The notes: generated by a model not told the origin, from the letters alone. Positions 1-7,420 are shown, counted from the first letter of the stretch. The stretch: 64,000 nucleotides of DNA from Ornithoclostridium faecigallinarum (GCA_018713665.1 DVOI01000001.1:1-64000), one strand, 5' to 3'. Made by a program: numbers and translations.

Positions 1-338
1 ACGTCCGAGAGAGCCTTTTCGATGCGCTTTTGCTGTGCGGCGGCAAAGTCGGTCAGCTCTATCTTCTTCAATCTCGCGTCGCGGCTGACGGCGGTGCGCG
101 TGATCATCCCCGCCTCTTCGAGGGATTTGAGAAGTTCGGTCGCGCTCGACCGCCCTATGCCGAACCTCTTCTCGATGTCGCGCTGGAACAGCTCTTCCCC
201 CGGGTGTATGTAGAGGTAGTGGACCAACCAGCGTTGCATGCCGGTCAGTTCCAAACCCTCGCCGCCGAGGTCGCCGTCCACGCGCTTTTTGATCAGCTTG
301 GACAGCATTTTGATTTGAAAACTTATGTGTCTTTCCAT
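1..338 (-). CDS. MarR-family transcriptional regulator (C-terminus beyond window)
   Basis: A small DNA-binding regulator cut by the left window edge; about 112 N-terminal residues are visible. Read from the ATG at 338 it begins MERHISFQIKMLSK and then shows the MarR winged-helix pattern: a helix around LTGMQRWLVHYLY, the DNA-reading segment FQRDIEKRFGIGRSSATELL, and a wing region MITRTAVSRDARLKKIEL with the typical D-x-R. MarR proteins bind palindromes as dimers and often repress their own gene. A promoter (393-421) and an inverted repeat (365-400) lie just upstream, which fits autoregulation. The regulated neighbour, if any, is outside the window. The family call is firm; ligand and targets are unknown. 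Confidence 0.85.
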   Translation of the reverse strand, partial: MERHISFQIKMLSKLIKKRVDGDLGGEGLELTGMQRWLVHYLYIHPGEELFQRDIEKRFGIGRSSATELLKSLEEAGMITRTAVSRDARLKKIELTDFAAAQQKRIEKALSD

Positions 339-364
339 TCTCTTCGTCCCTTTGATAATAGTTC

Positions 365-400
365 GGTATCCTAACATTTTTATGCTTACTAAATGATACC
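365..400. promoter_or_regulatory. Inverted repeat, possible MarR operator
   Basis: Perfect hexamer arms GGTATC (365-370) and GATACC (395-400) flank the -10 box and transcript start of the MarR gene. The position fits an autoregulatory operator; the link to this regulator is inferred. Confidence 0.4.
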
Positions 401-421
401 AAAACAAAAAAATATTGTCAA
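393..421 (-). promoter_or_regulatory. Promoter of the MarR-family gene
   Basis: On the minus strand, TTGACA (421-416), a 17-bp spacer and TATCAT (398-393). The spacer is very T-rich. The predicted transcript start falls near 386, about 48 nt before the ATG at 338. Confidence 0.7.
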
Positions 422-561
422 TGAAACGGCAGCCGTTTTTTGCAAAATCACACTGTTTTTTGCGCGCTTGCGCGCACGGCGCCTTCTGCACCGCCCTTCG
501 CCCACGGCGCGGCACACATATGGATCGGCAAAAGGAACCGAACCGAGACGGCGTTCCGCGC

Positions 562-592
562 AAAAAAGACCGCCCCGAAGAGGGACGGTCCC
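562..592 (-). terminator. Terminator downstream of hsp20
   Basis: On the minus strand, GACCGTCCC and GGGGCGGTC pair around a 5-nt loop and are followed by six T. It lies about 50 bp after the Hsp20 stop. Nothing else recognisable was seen between 422 and 640. Confidence 0.75.
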
Positions 593-640
593 TTTTTGCA
601 TCAAATGCGCGACCTCGTGACCGGTCGGGGTCGCCGAGGG

Positions 641-1066
641 TCACTCGATGTCTATCCTGCTGTTCGGCTTTTGAGGCTGGTCTTTGGGCAGGGTCACGGA
701 CAAAATGCCGTTGTCGTACTTCGCCTTGATCGCGTCTCTGTCTACGTCGCCGACGTAGTAGCTGCGGCTGCACGAGAAGCTGCGTTCGCGGTGGATGTAA
801 TTTTCCTTCTTGCCCTCGTCCGTCTTGTCCGACTTGTTGACGGCGATGTTGAGATAGCCGTCGCGCAGGTCGATGTCGATGTCCTTTTTGTCAACGCCCG
901 GCAGTTCTACTTCCAAGGTGTAGCTGTCGTCGCTCTCCTTGATGTCGGTGCGCATATATCTTTGCGCATGATGTCCGCCGAAAAATGACGGGAAAAAGTC
1001 GTGCATCGCTTCGTCGAAGAAGTCGTAATCTCTGCCGCCGTTTGTTCTTCTTATTTCGTTTTTCAT
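641..1066 (-). CDS. Small heat-shock protein, Hsp20/alpha-crystallin family
   Basis: A 141-residue ATP-independent chaperone that holds unfolding proteins in the cytoplasm. The alpha-crystallin domain spans about residues 40-135: a start at RTDIKESDDSYTLEVELPGV, the conserved DLRDGYLNIAV strand region and the family-typical end ...YDNGILSVTLPK. The N-terminal arm is rich in Phe and Asp (YDFFDEAMHDFFPSFFGG), as usual for oligomer assembly. The start at 1066 was chosen because AAGGAGG sits just upstream; an in-frame ATG farther up lies beyond the predicted transcript start. A TTGACA/TATAAT promoter overlapping a CIRCE-like repeat points to HrcA-type heat-shock control. The gene stands alone between two terminators. 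Confidence 0.93.
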   Translation of the reverse strand: MKNEIRRTNGGRDYDFFDEAMHDFFPSFFGGHHAQRYMRTDIKESDDSYTLEVELPGVDKKDIDIDLRDGYLNIAVNKSDKTDEGKKENYIHRERSFSCSRSYYVGDVDRDAIKAKYDNGILSVTLPKDQPQKPNSRIDIE

Positions 1067-1107
1067 ATTTGTATCCTCCTTGATTTGGCAGTTGCCGCAT
1101 TTGATTG

Positions 1108-1134
1108 CTGGCACTCTCTGCCTTCGTCTGCCAA
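1108..1134 (-). promoter_or_regulatory. CIRCE-like HrcA operator (degenerate)
   Basis: The minus strand reads TTGGCAGAC, nine bases, GAGTGCCAG. The HrcA/CIRCE consensus is TTAGCACTC-N9-GAGTGCTAA: the spacing is exact and 13 of 18 arm bases match. The repeat begins just after the -10 box, the usual repressing position. HrcA itself is not in the window. Confidence 0.55.
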
Positions 1135-1135
1135 T

Positions 1136-1163
1136 ATTATACACCCGTATCGGCGTTTGTCAA
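1136..1163 (-). promoter_or_regulatory. hsp20 promoter
   Basis: Minus strand TTGACA (1163-1158), 16-bp spacer, TATAAT (1141-1136): both boxes match the sigma-A consensus perfectly. Transcription should begin near 1129, inside the CIRCE-like element. Confidence 0.85.
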
Positions 1164-1201
1164 GGGGGTCGGGACGATTTTTTACAAACAATTTACATGT
1201 C

Positions 1202-1228
1202 AAAACCCCGTCTTTTGAGACGGGGCTT
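1202..1228 (-). terminator. Terminator of the tsaC-ywlE-rpiB operon
   Basis: Minus strand stem CCCCGTCT / AGACGGGG with a 4-nt loop, followed by TTTT. It lies 19 bp past the rpiB stop. Confidence 0.75.
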
Positions 1229-1246
1229 TGCTTGAAAACACAGTGT

Positions 1247-1696
1247 TTATTTGAAGTTTTCTTCCTCGATCGCCGAGATCTTGGCGACCCTGCCGGCGTG
1301 GCGGCCGCCGCCGAACGGCGTATCCAGCCAAATGCCGACCATCTTCGCCGCCTGCTCGGGCGATACAATCCTGCCGCCGAGGGCGATGACATTGGCGGCG
1401 TTGTGTTCGGCGATCATCTGCGCGGTGAACTCGTCGTGCACGACGCCGGCGCGAATGCCCTTGAACTTGTTGGCGGCGATGGAGATGCCTATCCCCGTGC
1501 CGCACATCAATATGCCCTTGTCGCACTCTCCGGACGCGACTTTGCGCGCGACCGCGGCGCCGTAGTCGGGGTAATCGACGGACGACGTGTCGTAGCAGCC
1601 GACGTCGACGATGTCGACGCCGCGCCTTTTCAGCTCTTCAACGATCGCAGGCTTGAGCGCAATGCCGCCGTGATCGCAACCTATCGCGATTTTCAT
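1247..1696 (-). CDS. rpiB: Ribose-5-phosphate isomerase B
   Basis: Interconverts ribose 5-phosphate and ribulose 5-phosphate in the pentose phosphate pathway. The 149-residue length is normal for the RpiB/LacAB family. Family motifs are visible: the start MKIAIGCDHGG, then VDYPDYGAAVA, the catalytic-Cys loop GILMCGTGIG followed by SIAANK, and NVIALGGR near the C-terminus. It is the last gene of an operon with the YwlE-like phosphatase (6-bp gap) and TsaC, the same order as ywlC-ywlE-ywlF in Bacillus subtilis. RpiB can be hard to tell from sugar-specific relatives such as allose-6-phosphate isomerase, but this setting supports the housekeeping role. Confidence 0.93.
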   Translation of the reverse strand: MKIAIGCDHGGIALKPAIVEELKRRGVDIVDVGCYDTSSVDYPDYGAAVARKVASGECDKGILMCGTGIGISIAANKFKGIRAGVVHDEFTAQMIAEHNAANVIALGGRIVSPEQAAKMVGIWLDTPFGGGRHAGRVAKISAIEEENFK

Positions 1697-1702
1697 ACTG
1701 CC

Positions 1703-2140
1703 TCATTTTGTGCCGCACAGCTTGTCCAAGACAGCCGCGGCGAGTTTTTCCAATTGTTTGGCGCACTCCTCGTACACTTCGGGACTGCCGCCGTAGGGGT
1801 CGGGGATCTCGTGCCCTATGAAGTCGTTGGCGCTGAAAAGTCTGCCCTCGGGGACGTACTTTTCGATGCCGAAGCGCAGAATCGGGGTCATACAGATGAC
1901 CGCGTCGCTTTCGGCGAGATTTTGCTCGGTGACCTTTTGGCTGGTGTGCGAAAAGTCAATGCCGCGCGCCTCGATCGCCTTGACGGCGTTCTCCGCCATA
2001 GGGTCGCCGTAAGGGCATCCCGTGCCCGCGCTTTGGACGACGACGTCGTCGAGACCGCGCTTTTTCGCGAGGTCGGCGGTGATCGCCTCCGCCATCGGCG
2101 AGCGGCAGGTATTACCTGTGCAAACATACAGAATTTTCAT
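1703..2140 (-). CDS. ywlE: YwlE-type low-molecular-weight phosphatase (probable protein-arginine phosphatase)
   Basis: A 145-residue member of the low-molecular-weight protein tyrosine phosphatase fold. The P-loop is VCTGNTCRS: nucleophile Cys7, Arg13, and Thr11 between them. Classical LMW-PTPs have Ile or Val at the Thr11 position, whereas B. subtilis YwlE, which removes phosphate from arginine, has Thr. The general-acid Asp lies in DPYGG near residue 114. The gene sits between tsaC (9-bp gap) and rpiB (6-bp gap) as in the Bacillus ywl operon, which supports orthology. The arginine kinase McsB, its natural opponent, is not in this window. Arginine specificity is inferred from the Thr and synteny. 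Confidence 0.88.
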   Translation of the reverse strand: MKILYVCTGNTCRSPMAEAITADLAKKRGLDDVVVQSAGTGCPYGDPMAENAVKAIEARGIDFSHTSQKVTEQNLAESDAVICMTPILRFGIEKYVPEGRLFSANDFIGHEIPDPYGGSPEVYEECAKQLEKLAAAVLDKLCGTK

Positions 2141-2149
2141 ATTTTTCCC

Positions 2150-3148
2150 TCATATTTTGCGGCGGACGACGTTGCCTCCCGCCGATTTGTTGACCCTGTT
2201 CATCACCGATCCGCAGACGCCCTTTGCGCCCAGATCGACGAAGATTATGCCGTCATAGCGCGTCTCGGCATATCTCAAAGCGCCGTAGACACGGCGGCAC
2301 ACCTCTTCGTCCGTGGTGCCGAGCGACAGCGTGCGCATACCGTCAAGTCCGACGAGGTCGCTCTCGCGAGCGACGATCACGCATCTTTCGCCGCGCCCCT
2401 CGCGCCGCGCATATTCCTGAGCCGCAGCCTGCGCATCCTCTGCGACGACCGCACCGCACTTGGGCGCGTAGTGTGTGTATTTCATTCCTGGCGCCTTTGC
2501 GACGACGACCTTGCCGTCAAAGGTCTCGACCCCGCCCAGCACCTTGGCGATCATCTCCGCGGTGATCGCGCCGGGGCGCAATATCGTCGGCGCGGCGACG
2601 GACAAGTCGAGTATCGTCGACTCGATGCCCACCTCGCACTCTCCGCCGTCGATGATGAGCGGTATCGCCCCGTCCAGATCGCTTTTGACGTGCTGCGCGC
2701 TTGTCGGGCTGACGTGCTTTGACTTGTTGGCGGACGGCGCGGCGATCGGCACCCCGCACGCACGGATGAACTGCCTCGCGACCGGATGCGACGGCATCCT
2801 GACGCCGACCGTCTTGAGCCCCGCGCTGACGCGATCGGGGACGGCGTCGCTCTTGGGCAAAATGACCGTGATCGGACCGGGCATGAACGCGTCCGCGATC
2901 AGCCTCGCGCTTTGCGGAACGTCCGTGACCAGCCCGTCAAGTTGAGACGCGTCGGCGATGTGTACGATCAGCGGATTGTCCGAAGGTCTGCCCTTCGCCT
3001 CGTATATCTTGTCGACCGCGGAGGCGTCGAAAGCGTTCGCGCCCAAGCCGTAGACCGTCTCGGTCGGGAACGCGACCACGCCGCCGCCGCGGATGATCTC
3101 CGCGCCGAGGGCGATCGCCTGCTCTCCGCTCAATATCATCGTATTCAT
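2150..3148 (-). CDS. tsaC: L-threonylcarbamoyladenylate synthase (TsaC/Sua5 family)
   Basis: Makes threonylcarbamoyl-AMP from threonine, bicarbonate and ATP for the t6A37 modification of ANN-decoding tRNAs. At 332 residues it is the long two-domain Sua5/YwlC form. The YrdC domain (about 1-205) carries FPTETVYGLG, the KGRPSDNPLIVHI motif and PSANKSKHVSPT. A linker APGMKYTHYAPK, typical of Sua5, joins the C-terminal domain. The first ATG (3148) lies directly after an AGAGG, too close to use it; the ATG at 3139 (fourth residue) is 9 nt from that Shine-Dalgarno sequence and may be the true start. First gene of the tsaC-ywlE-rpiB operon. Confidence 0.93.
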   Translation of the reverse strand: MNTMILSGEQAIALGAEIIRGGGVVAFPTETVYGLGANAFDASAVDKIYEAKGRPSDNPLIVHIADASQLDGLVTDVPQSARLIADAFMPGPITVILPKSDAVPDRVSAGLKTVGVRMPSHPVARQFIRACGVPIAAPSANKSKHVSPTSAQHVKSDLDGAIPLIIDGGECEVGIESTILDLSVAAPTILRPGAITAEMIAKVLGGVETFDGKVVVAKAPGMKYTHYAPKCGAVVAEDAQAAAQEYARREGRGERCVIVARESDLVGLDGMRTLSLGTTDEEVCRRVYGALRYAETRYDGIIFVDLGAKGVCGSVMNRVNKSAGGNVVRRKI

Positions 3149-3158
3149 CCTCTATATT

Positions 3159-3187
3159 ATGATATCCCAAAATTGCGCGCGTGGCAA
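3159..3187 (-). promoter_or_regulatory. Promoter of tsaC-ywlE-rpiB
   Basis: Minus strand TTGCCA (3187-3182), 17-bp spacer, TATCAT (3164-3159). The predicted start near 3152 leaves only a few bases before the first ATG. Confidence 0.6.
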
Positions 3188-3313
3188 ATGTTTTTGAGTC
3201 GATTGACGTCATTATCTCAAAACATATTCGATTTTTTCGACGTTCTTTGATCGCAAAACGCGCCGATTGCAAAATTTTGCGCGCATTTGTCACAAAAAAA
3301 TCAACATTTTATC

Positions 3314-3342
3314 TTTACTTGCGCGCGATCTTGTGATATATT
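3314..3342 (+). promoter_or_regulatory. Promoter of the Pro/Gln-repeat membrane protein
   Basis: TTTACT (3314-3319), 17-bp spacer, TATATT (3337-3342). A strong Shine-Dalgarno sequence (GGAAGGAGAGG) lies between it and the ATG at 3381. Confidence 0.5.
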
Positions 3343-3380
3343 GATATTGTACCCGGTCATAACGGGAAGGAGAGGAACTT

Positions 3381-4520
3381 ATGGCAGCACAACTTTTGGC
3401 TTCGGTATTGACCGATCCCTCGATCGGAGGACTTCCGACCTATGTGTTCATCATCATCGCGGCAGCGGTGCTCATCATCGGCATCATCGTCCTGATCGCG
3501 GTCTCCAAATCGGGGACCAAAAAGGCGAAGAAAAAGGCGACTCGCATCGTCGAGGAGACGCCTCAGCCCGCCCCCGACAACGAAGAGGCGGCGCCCGAGA
3601 CTCAGGACGTCCCCGTTGCGGAAATTCCCGACGTCACGACGACGGTCGGCGAAAACGAAGAGGTCAACCTCTCCACCCTGCCCGAAGATTCTTCCGTCGG
3701 CGATCAAAAGATCGAAGAGGAACCCAAGCAGGCGCAGCCCGAGCCGCAGCCCGTCTATCAGCAGCCGGCACCTCAACCCGAGCCGCAGCCGCAACCGGTC
3801 TATCAACAGCCCGTCTATCAACAGCCGGCTCCTCAACCCGAGCCGCAGCCGCAACCGGTCTATCAGCAGCCCGTCTATCAACAGCCGGCTCCGCAGCCCG
3901 AGCCGCAGCCCGTCTATCAGCAGCCGGCTCCGCAACCTCAGCCGCAGCCGCAACCGGTCTATCAGCAGCCCGTCTATCAGCAGCCCGAGCCGCAGCCGGC
4001 TCCCGCTCAAGAGGCTGCCGCCGCGCCTCAGCCCGAGGCTGTCGTCGTCGCGCCCGTCAAGCCCAAGCGCGTTCCGCCCGTCAGAAAGAAGGCGGACCCT
4101 GCCGCCGCGCCTCAGCCCAAGCAGCCCTCCAACGTCACGGTCTTGTTCGATCTTCCCGAGACCGGCGGCGCAAGAGGCAAATATGTGATCGTCAAGGACG
4201 AGTCCAACCCCGACCGTCCCTACAAGTTCCAGCTCAAAGCCAACAACGGGCAGATCCTCTACGAGAGCGAGAACTACAAGAGCAAGCCGCAGAGCAAGTC
4301 CATCAAGGCGTTCCGCAACACGTTGCAGAACGGCACCTACACGATCGACTCCGAGAAGAACGGCACCTTCCGCTACAAGCTGTTCAAGCCGGACGGCGTG
4401 ACGCTGTACGGCGTCGGCGAGGGCTACAAGTCCAAAGAGGCGGCGGAGAGCGCGGTCAACTCGGTCAAGTACTTTGCCGAGAACTCCAACACTCTCGAAG
4501 ACACGACCGTCAACGTCTGA
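3381..4520 (+). CDS. Membrane-anchored Pro/Gln-repeat protein with two YegP-like (DUF1508) modules
   Basis: A 379-residue protein of unknown function. Residues about 20-43 form one transmembrane helix (VFIIIAAAVLIIGIIVLIAV) followed by a Lys-rich stop (KKAKKKA), so the bulk probably faces the cytoplasm. An acidic stretch leads to a low-complexity region (about 121-205) with eight PVYQQP motifs interleaved with QPEPQP. The C-terminus carries two consecutive DUF1508/YegP units: one with KFQLKANNGQILYESENYKS, one with YKLFKPDGVTLYGVGEGYKS followed by SAVNSVK. The DNA repeats behind the Pro/Gln region could change length by slippage. A strong ribosome-binding site supports the start; a clear terminator follows at 4538. 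It stands alone. Confidence 0.85.
   Translation: MAAQLLASVLTDPSIGGLPTYVFIIIAAAVLIIGIIVLIAVSKSGTKKAKKKATRIVEETPQPAPDNEEAAPETQDVPVAEIPDVTTTVGENEEVNLSTLPEDSSVGDQKIEEEPKQAQPEPQPVYQQPAPQPEPQPQPVYQQPVYQQPAPQPEPQPQPVYQQPVYQQPAPQPEPQPVYQQPAPQPQPQPQPVYQQPVYQQPEPQPAPAQEAAAAPQPEAVVVAPVKPKRVPPVRKKADPAAAPQPKQPSNVTVLFDLPETGGARGKYVIVKDESNPDRPYKFQLKANNGQILYESENYKSKPQSKSIKAFRNTLQNGTYTIDSEKNGTFRYKLFKPDGVTLYGVGEGYKSKEAAESAVNSVKYFAENSNTLEDTTVNV
3742..3992 (+). repeat. In-frame tandem repeats encoding PVYQQP/QPEPQP
   Basis: Near-identical stretches of about 60-70 bases recur inside the gene, built on the core CAGCCCGTCTATCAGCAGCC with synonymous CAA/CAG changes. Eight PVYQQP units result. The reading frame is never broken, so this is coding repeat DNA and not a CRISPR array. 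Confidence 0.85.
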
Positions 4521-4537
4521 TCTCGACAAGACAAATC

Positions 4538-4570
4538 GCGGCGCTCCGCTTTCACGGAGCGCCGCTTTTT
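4538..4570 (+). terminator. Terminator of the Pro/Gln-repeat gene
   Basis: Perfect 11-bp stem GCGGCGCTCCG / CGGAGCGCCGC with a 6-nt loop and five T. Confidence 0.9.
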
Positions 4571-4613
4571 CGCTCTTTTTACGACGCGTTCGCTGCAAAG
4601 TCGGTCTTCGAAC

Positions 4614-5792
4614 TTACCCCGCGATCCCCTCTTTGCCCCTCTTCGCCGCGGCGCGGAACATCAATTCGGACATCACGATCATCACCGCAAAGAACCCGAG
4701 CAGATACCACGGCATAAAGCCGAATCCCACCTTGCCGCCGATCGCACCGAACAGCGGCGGCATGAACGTCGAGCCACAATACGCGAACGCCATTTGAAGC
4801 CCTATGATCGCGCCCGAGTTCTCATGCCCGAAATTGCCGGGCGTGGAGTGTATCATGCACGGGTATATCGGCGCGCATCCAAGACCTATGATCAAAAATC
4901 CTGCGATCGCGAGCGCGACATTGTCTGCCGGGATCGCCACCAAGACTACGCCCACAGCGAGCACCGACGCGCCTATGGCGATCATCTTGCGGTCGCCGAG
5001 CCTGTCTGTGACAAAACCCGACGCCAGCCGCCCCGCCGTCATGCCTATGTAGAACAGCGACGCCAGCTGCGCCGCCTTTTCGGCGTCCAGCGCCTTGACT
5101 TGAACAAAGTATGTGCTCGCCCAGCCCATCACCGTCGCCTCGCCGGCGCAATAGGCAAAGAACGCGATCAGCAAAAACGGCACACCTTTGAGTTTGAGCG
5201 CGCCGACGGTACCGATGCGCTTTTGAGGGACGTCTTCCTCCGCCCTCTTGTTGACCTTCCACACCGGCACGGTCGCGAGCAGGATCACCCCTATCGCCGC
5301 CTGCACGACGCCGACGATCAAAAAGCCCGAGTTCCACCCCGAAGATGCCAGCGCCTTGCTCATCACGAACGGACTGACGATCGTCCCCACTCCCCAAAAG
5401 CAATGCAGCCAGCTCATGTGCTTGGACGCATAGTGTACTGCGACATAGTTGTTGAGCGCGGCGTCGATCGCACCCGCGCCAAGCCCGTACGGGATCGCGA
5501 AGACGATCAGCATCCAAAAGCGGTCCGCAAACGAAAAACCTATCAATGCCGCCGCGGTCAAAAACACGCTGACCACGGTCACCCACTTGGTGCCAAGCCT
5601 GCGCGTCAACCTGTCCGACAGCAGGCTCGACACGATCGTGCCGCCCGAGACGACCATCGTCACGATGCCCATGTACGAGACGGGCACCCCCAGTTCGACG
5701 TGCATCACGGGCCAGCCCGAGCCGAGCAGCGAGTCGGGCAGTCCGAGACTGATGAAAGCCAAGTATATCAAAGCAAGCAAAAAAGTGTACAT
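4614..5792 (-). CDS. Major facilitator superfamily transporter
   Basis: A 392-residue inner-membrane protein with the twelve-helix MFS pattern. After the first helix (MYTFLLALIYLAFISLGL) comes LPDSLLGSGWPVMH; the loop between helices 2 and 3 carries SDRLTRRLGTKWV, and an equivalent DRLGDRKMIAIG follows in the second half, the two copies of the MFS loop motif. It resembles the fucose-permease-like sugar:cation branch, but the substrate cannot be read from sequence. The start at 5792 was preferred over an upstream ATG because hydrophobic sequence begins there, GAGGTGA precedes it, and a promoter lies at 5828-5857. Monocistronic, convergent with the repeat-protein gene. Confidence 0.85.
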   Translation of the reverse strand: MYTFLLALIYLAFISLGLPDSLLGSGWPVMHVELGVPVSYMGIVTMVVSGGTIVSSLLSDRLTRRLGTKWVTVVSVFLTAAALIGFSFADRFWMLIVFAIPYGLGAGAIDAALNNYVAVHYASKHMSWLHCFWGVGTIVSPFVMSKALASSGWNSGFLIVGVVQAAIGVILLATVPVWKVNKRAEEDVPQKRIGTVGALKLKGVPFLLIAFFAYCAGEATVMGWASTYFVQVKALDAEKAAQLASLFYIGMTAGRLASGFVTDRLGDRKMIAIGASVLAVGVVLVAIPADNVALAIAGFLIIGLGCAPIYPCMIHSTPGNFGHENSGAIIGLQMAFAYCGSTFMPPLFGAIGGKVGFGFMPWYLLGFFAVMIVMSELMFRAAAKRGKEGIAG

Positions 5793-5827
5793 CTTCACCT
5801 CTCGGGCGCGCGCCCTTTTTCGCAAAT

Positions 5828-5857
5828 ATTTTAACCTATGCCAAAGCCCGAAGTCAA
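5828..5857 (-). promoter_or_regulatory. Promoter of the MFS transporter gene
   Basis: Minus strand TTGACT (5857-5852), 18-bp spacer, TAAAAT (5833-5828). The short leader holds the palindrome GGGCGCGCGCCC. Confidence 0.6.
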
Positions 5858-6194
5858 CCGCCCTCGCCCGATCGTCAAGAATATTATCATCTCTCCTCTT
5901 CGCCGCCGCGCCTCTCTTTGCACTGCGGCGAGCCGCGTTTTTACCGAAACCATACCTCTCCGCCGCCACTCCGCAAAATACATGATTTTCCTGCCCGTGT
6001 TGATAATTCTATGTTTTTCAAAGATCACACCGATACTTTTCGGCAAGCAAAAAGCGCGATGACGCCTTCGAAAACAAGGTCCGAAGACCGCCGAACGAAT
6101 ACCTCTTCTCCGCCGGCTCGGACGGCATTTTTGCGCTTGCGGGCTCCCAAGTTTTTCCCTGCGGCTTTACCTGCCTTTCGGCATCTCTCCTCGC
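5858..6194. other. Intergenic stretch without a supported gene
   Basis: No open frame here has family features, a ribosome-binding site or neighbours that support it. The stretch holds one copy of the dispersed ACACGGGCACGAAAA-type motif (5986-6004, minus strand) and otherwise nothing I recognise. Confidence 0.5.
5986..6004 (-). repeat. Dispersed ACACGGGCACGAAAA-type motif
   Basis: Minus strand reads TCAACACGGGCAGGAAAA. One of several intergenic copies; no inverted symmetry. Function unknown. Confidence 0.4.
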
Positions 6195-6223
6195 TTGCGT
6201 CCGCCGCGCGAAAGTGCTATAAT
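6195..6223 (+). promoter_or_regulatory. Promoter of the DUF4250 gene (leaderless arrangement)
   Basis: TTGCGT (6195-6200), 17-bp spacer, TATAAT (6218-6223). The start codon begins 6 nt later, at the expected transcription start, so the mRNA would have no leader. Confidence 0.7.
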
Positions 6224-6229
6224 CGACTT

Positions 6230-6406
6230 ATGAACATCCCTTCCGATCCCGTAATGATGCTGTCCGCTCTCAATATGCTTTTGCGCGACCGCTACCCCTC
6301 TCTTGCCGAACTTTGCGCCGCCGAGGGGCTGGACAAGTCCGCCGTCGAGACCGCGCTCGCCGCGATCGATTACCGTTACGACCCCGAAGCCAATCAGTTC
6401 GTTTGA
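6230..6406 (+). CDS. DUF4250 domain protein
   Basis: A 58-residue protein of unknown function matching the small DUF4250 family over its full length, from MNIPSDPVMMLSALNMLLRD through the middle LAELCAAEGLDKSAVE to the C-terminal DYRYDPEANQF. These proteins are common in Clostridia and look like a short helical, possibly nucleic-acid-related, fold; this is inference. No Shine-Dalgarno sequence precedes the ATG. A consensus -10 box ends 6 nt before it, so translation probably starts on a leaderless transcript. Longer in-frame starts upstream would lie before the promoter and are not credible. Confidence 0.85.
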   Translation: MNIPSDPVMMLSALNMLLRDRYPSLAELCAAEGLDKSAVETALAAIDYRYDPEANQFV

Positions 6407-6502
6407 AAATATTCATTTTGCCGTTTTTATGCACGCAATTTTGCATAAAATCGTCTTTCCCGCGCATACGCATAAATATTTTGAACATTTGCACCAAATC
6501 GC

Positions 6503-6531
6503 TTGCATAATTATTCCGAGCGCATTATAAT
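6503..6531 (+). promoter_or_regulatory. Promoter of the amino-acid ABC transporter operon
   Basis: TTGCAT (6503-6508), 17-bp spacer, TATAAT (6526-6531), with a Shine-Dalgarno sequence (AGAGGAGA) between it and the ATG at 6565. Confidence 0.75.
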
Positions 6532-6564
6532 GAGTGCACATCAAAACTATAGAGGAGATATGAT

Positions 6565-7389
6565 ATGAAAAAGACATCTATCGTTATCGTAGCAACCCTG
6601 CTTATCGTCGCCAGCCTCGCTCTCTGTCTGTCAGGCTGCGGCGGCACCTCCGGCAAAACTCCCGACGAGATCAAAGAGGCGGGCGTTCTGATCATCGCGA
6701 CCAACGCGGAGTTCGAACCTTTCGAATACACCGCCGAAGACGGCTCGTACATCGGCTGGGATATGGACATCGCCAGGGCGTTCGCCGATCTGCTCGGCGT
6801 CAAGATCGACATCAGACATATGCAGTTCGACTCCGTCCTCGCCGCAGTGGCGTCCGGCACCGCCGACATCGGTATGGCGGGCATCTCTTACAGCGAGAAG
6901 CGCGACGAGACCGTCGACTTTTCCAAAGGAGTGTTCAACAGCTCGCAGATGATCATCGTCAAGAGCGACAACACCGACATTCAGGACGCTTTCGACCTCG
7001 AAGGCAAGATCGTCGGCGCTCAGCGCGGTACGGTCGGAGCCGATCTTGCAGAGCTCGATCCCGACTGGGCTTCGGACGGCGAAGGCGGCTTCATCCTCGG
7101 CAGACCTGCCTCGGTTGACAAGCAAGAAAGCGGCTTCTTGGCGGTTCAGAATCTCATACAGGGCAAGTCCGACGCGGTCATCCTCGACAAGATGCCCGCC
7201 GAAGCGATCGTCGCAAAAATGGGCGGCGCAGTCAAGATCCTCGAAAAGTCCGTCTTCGACGACGAGTACGCTTTCGCCGTCGCCGAGGGCAACGCCGAAT
7301 TGCAGGCGTGGATCAACGAAGCGATCGACACTCTCAAAGCTAACGGCACCTGGGACAAGATCACCGAAAAATACTTCGGCGAAGCATAA
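6565..7389 (+). CDS. Amino-acid ABC transporter substrate-binding lipoprotein
   Basis: A 274-residue extracytoplasmic receptor of the periplasmic-binding-protein 3 family (polar amino acids). It starts with a lipoprotein signal (Lys-Lys, hydrophobic core, lipobox LSGC with Cys about 29), then family landmarks: NAEFEPFEY near the start of the mature fold, GWDMDIARAFADLLGVK, ADIGMAGISYSEKRDETVDFS, and AVAEGNAELQAWINEAIDTL near the end. It would deliver a polar or basic amino acid to the permease and ATPase encoded next. A perfect 14-bp stem-loop (7421-7452) separates it from the permease and could raise its mRNA level over the membrane components. Confidence 0.93.
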   Translation: MKKTSIVIVATLLIVASLALCLSGCGGTSGKTPDEIKEAGVLIIATNAEFEPFEYTAEDGSYIGWDMDIARAFADLLGVKIDIRHMQFDSVLAAVASGTADIGMAGISYSEKRDETVDFSKGVFNSSQMIIVKSDNTDIQDAFDLEGKIVGAQRGTVGADLAELDPDWASDGEGGFILGRPASVDKQESGFLAVQNLIQGKSDAVILDKMPAEAIVAKMGGAVKILEKSVFDDEYAFAVAEGNAELQAWINEAIDTLKANGTWDKITEKYFGEA

Positions 7390-7420
7390 CTCCGTCCCCT
7401 ACTCATCGATCAAAACATAC

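Noticed and set aside
1001..2722. A 573-codon open frame on the plus strand
   Set aside because: Antisense to hsp20, rpiB, ywlE and tsaC, all of which have intact family motifs; no ribosome-binding site.
3742..3992. Regular repeats that could look like a CRISPR array
   Set aside because: The units are in frame, code for PVYQQP/QPEPQP, have no unique spacers, and no cas genes are nearby.
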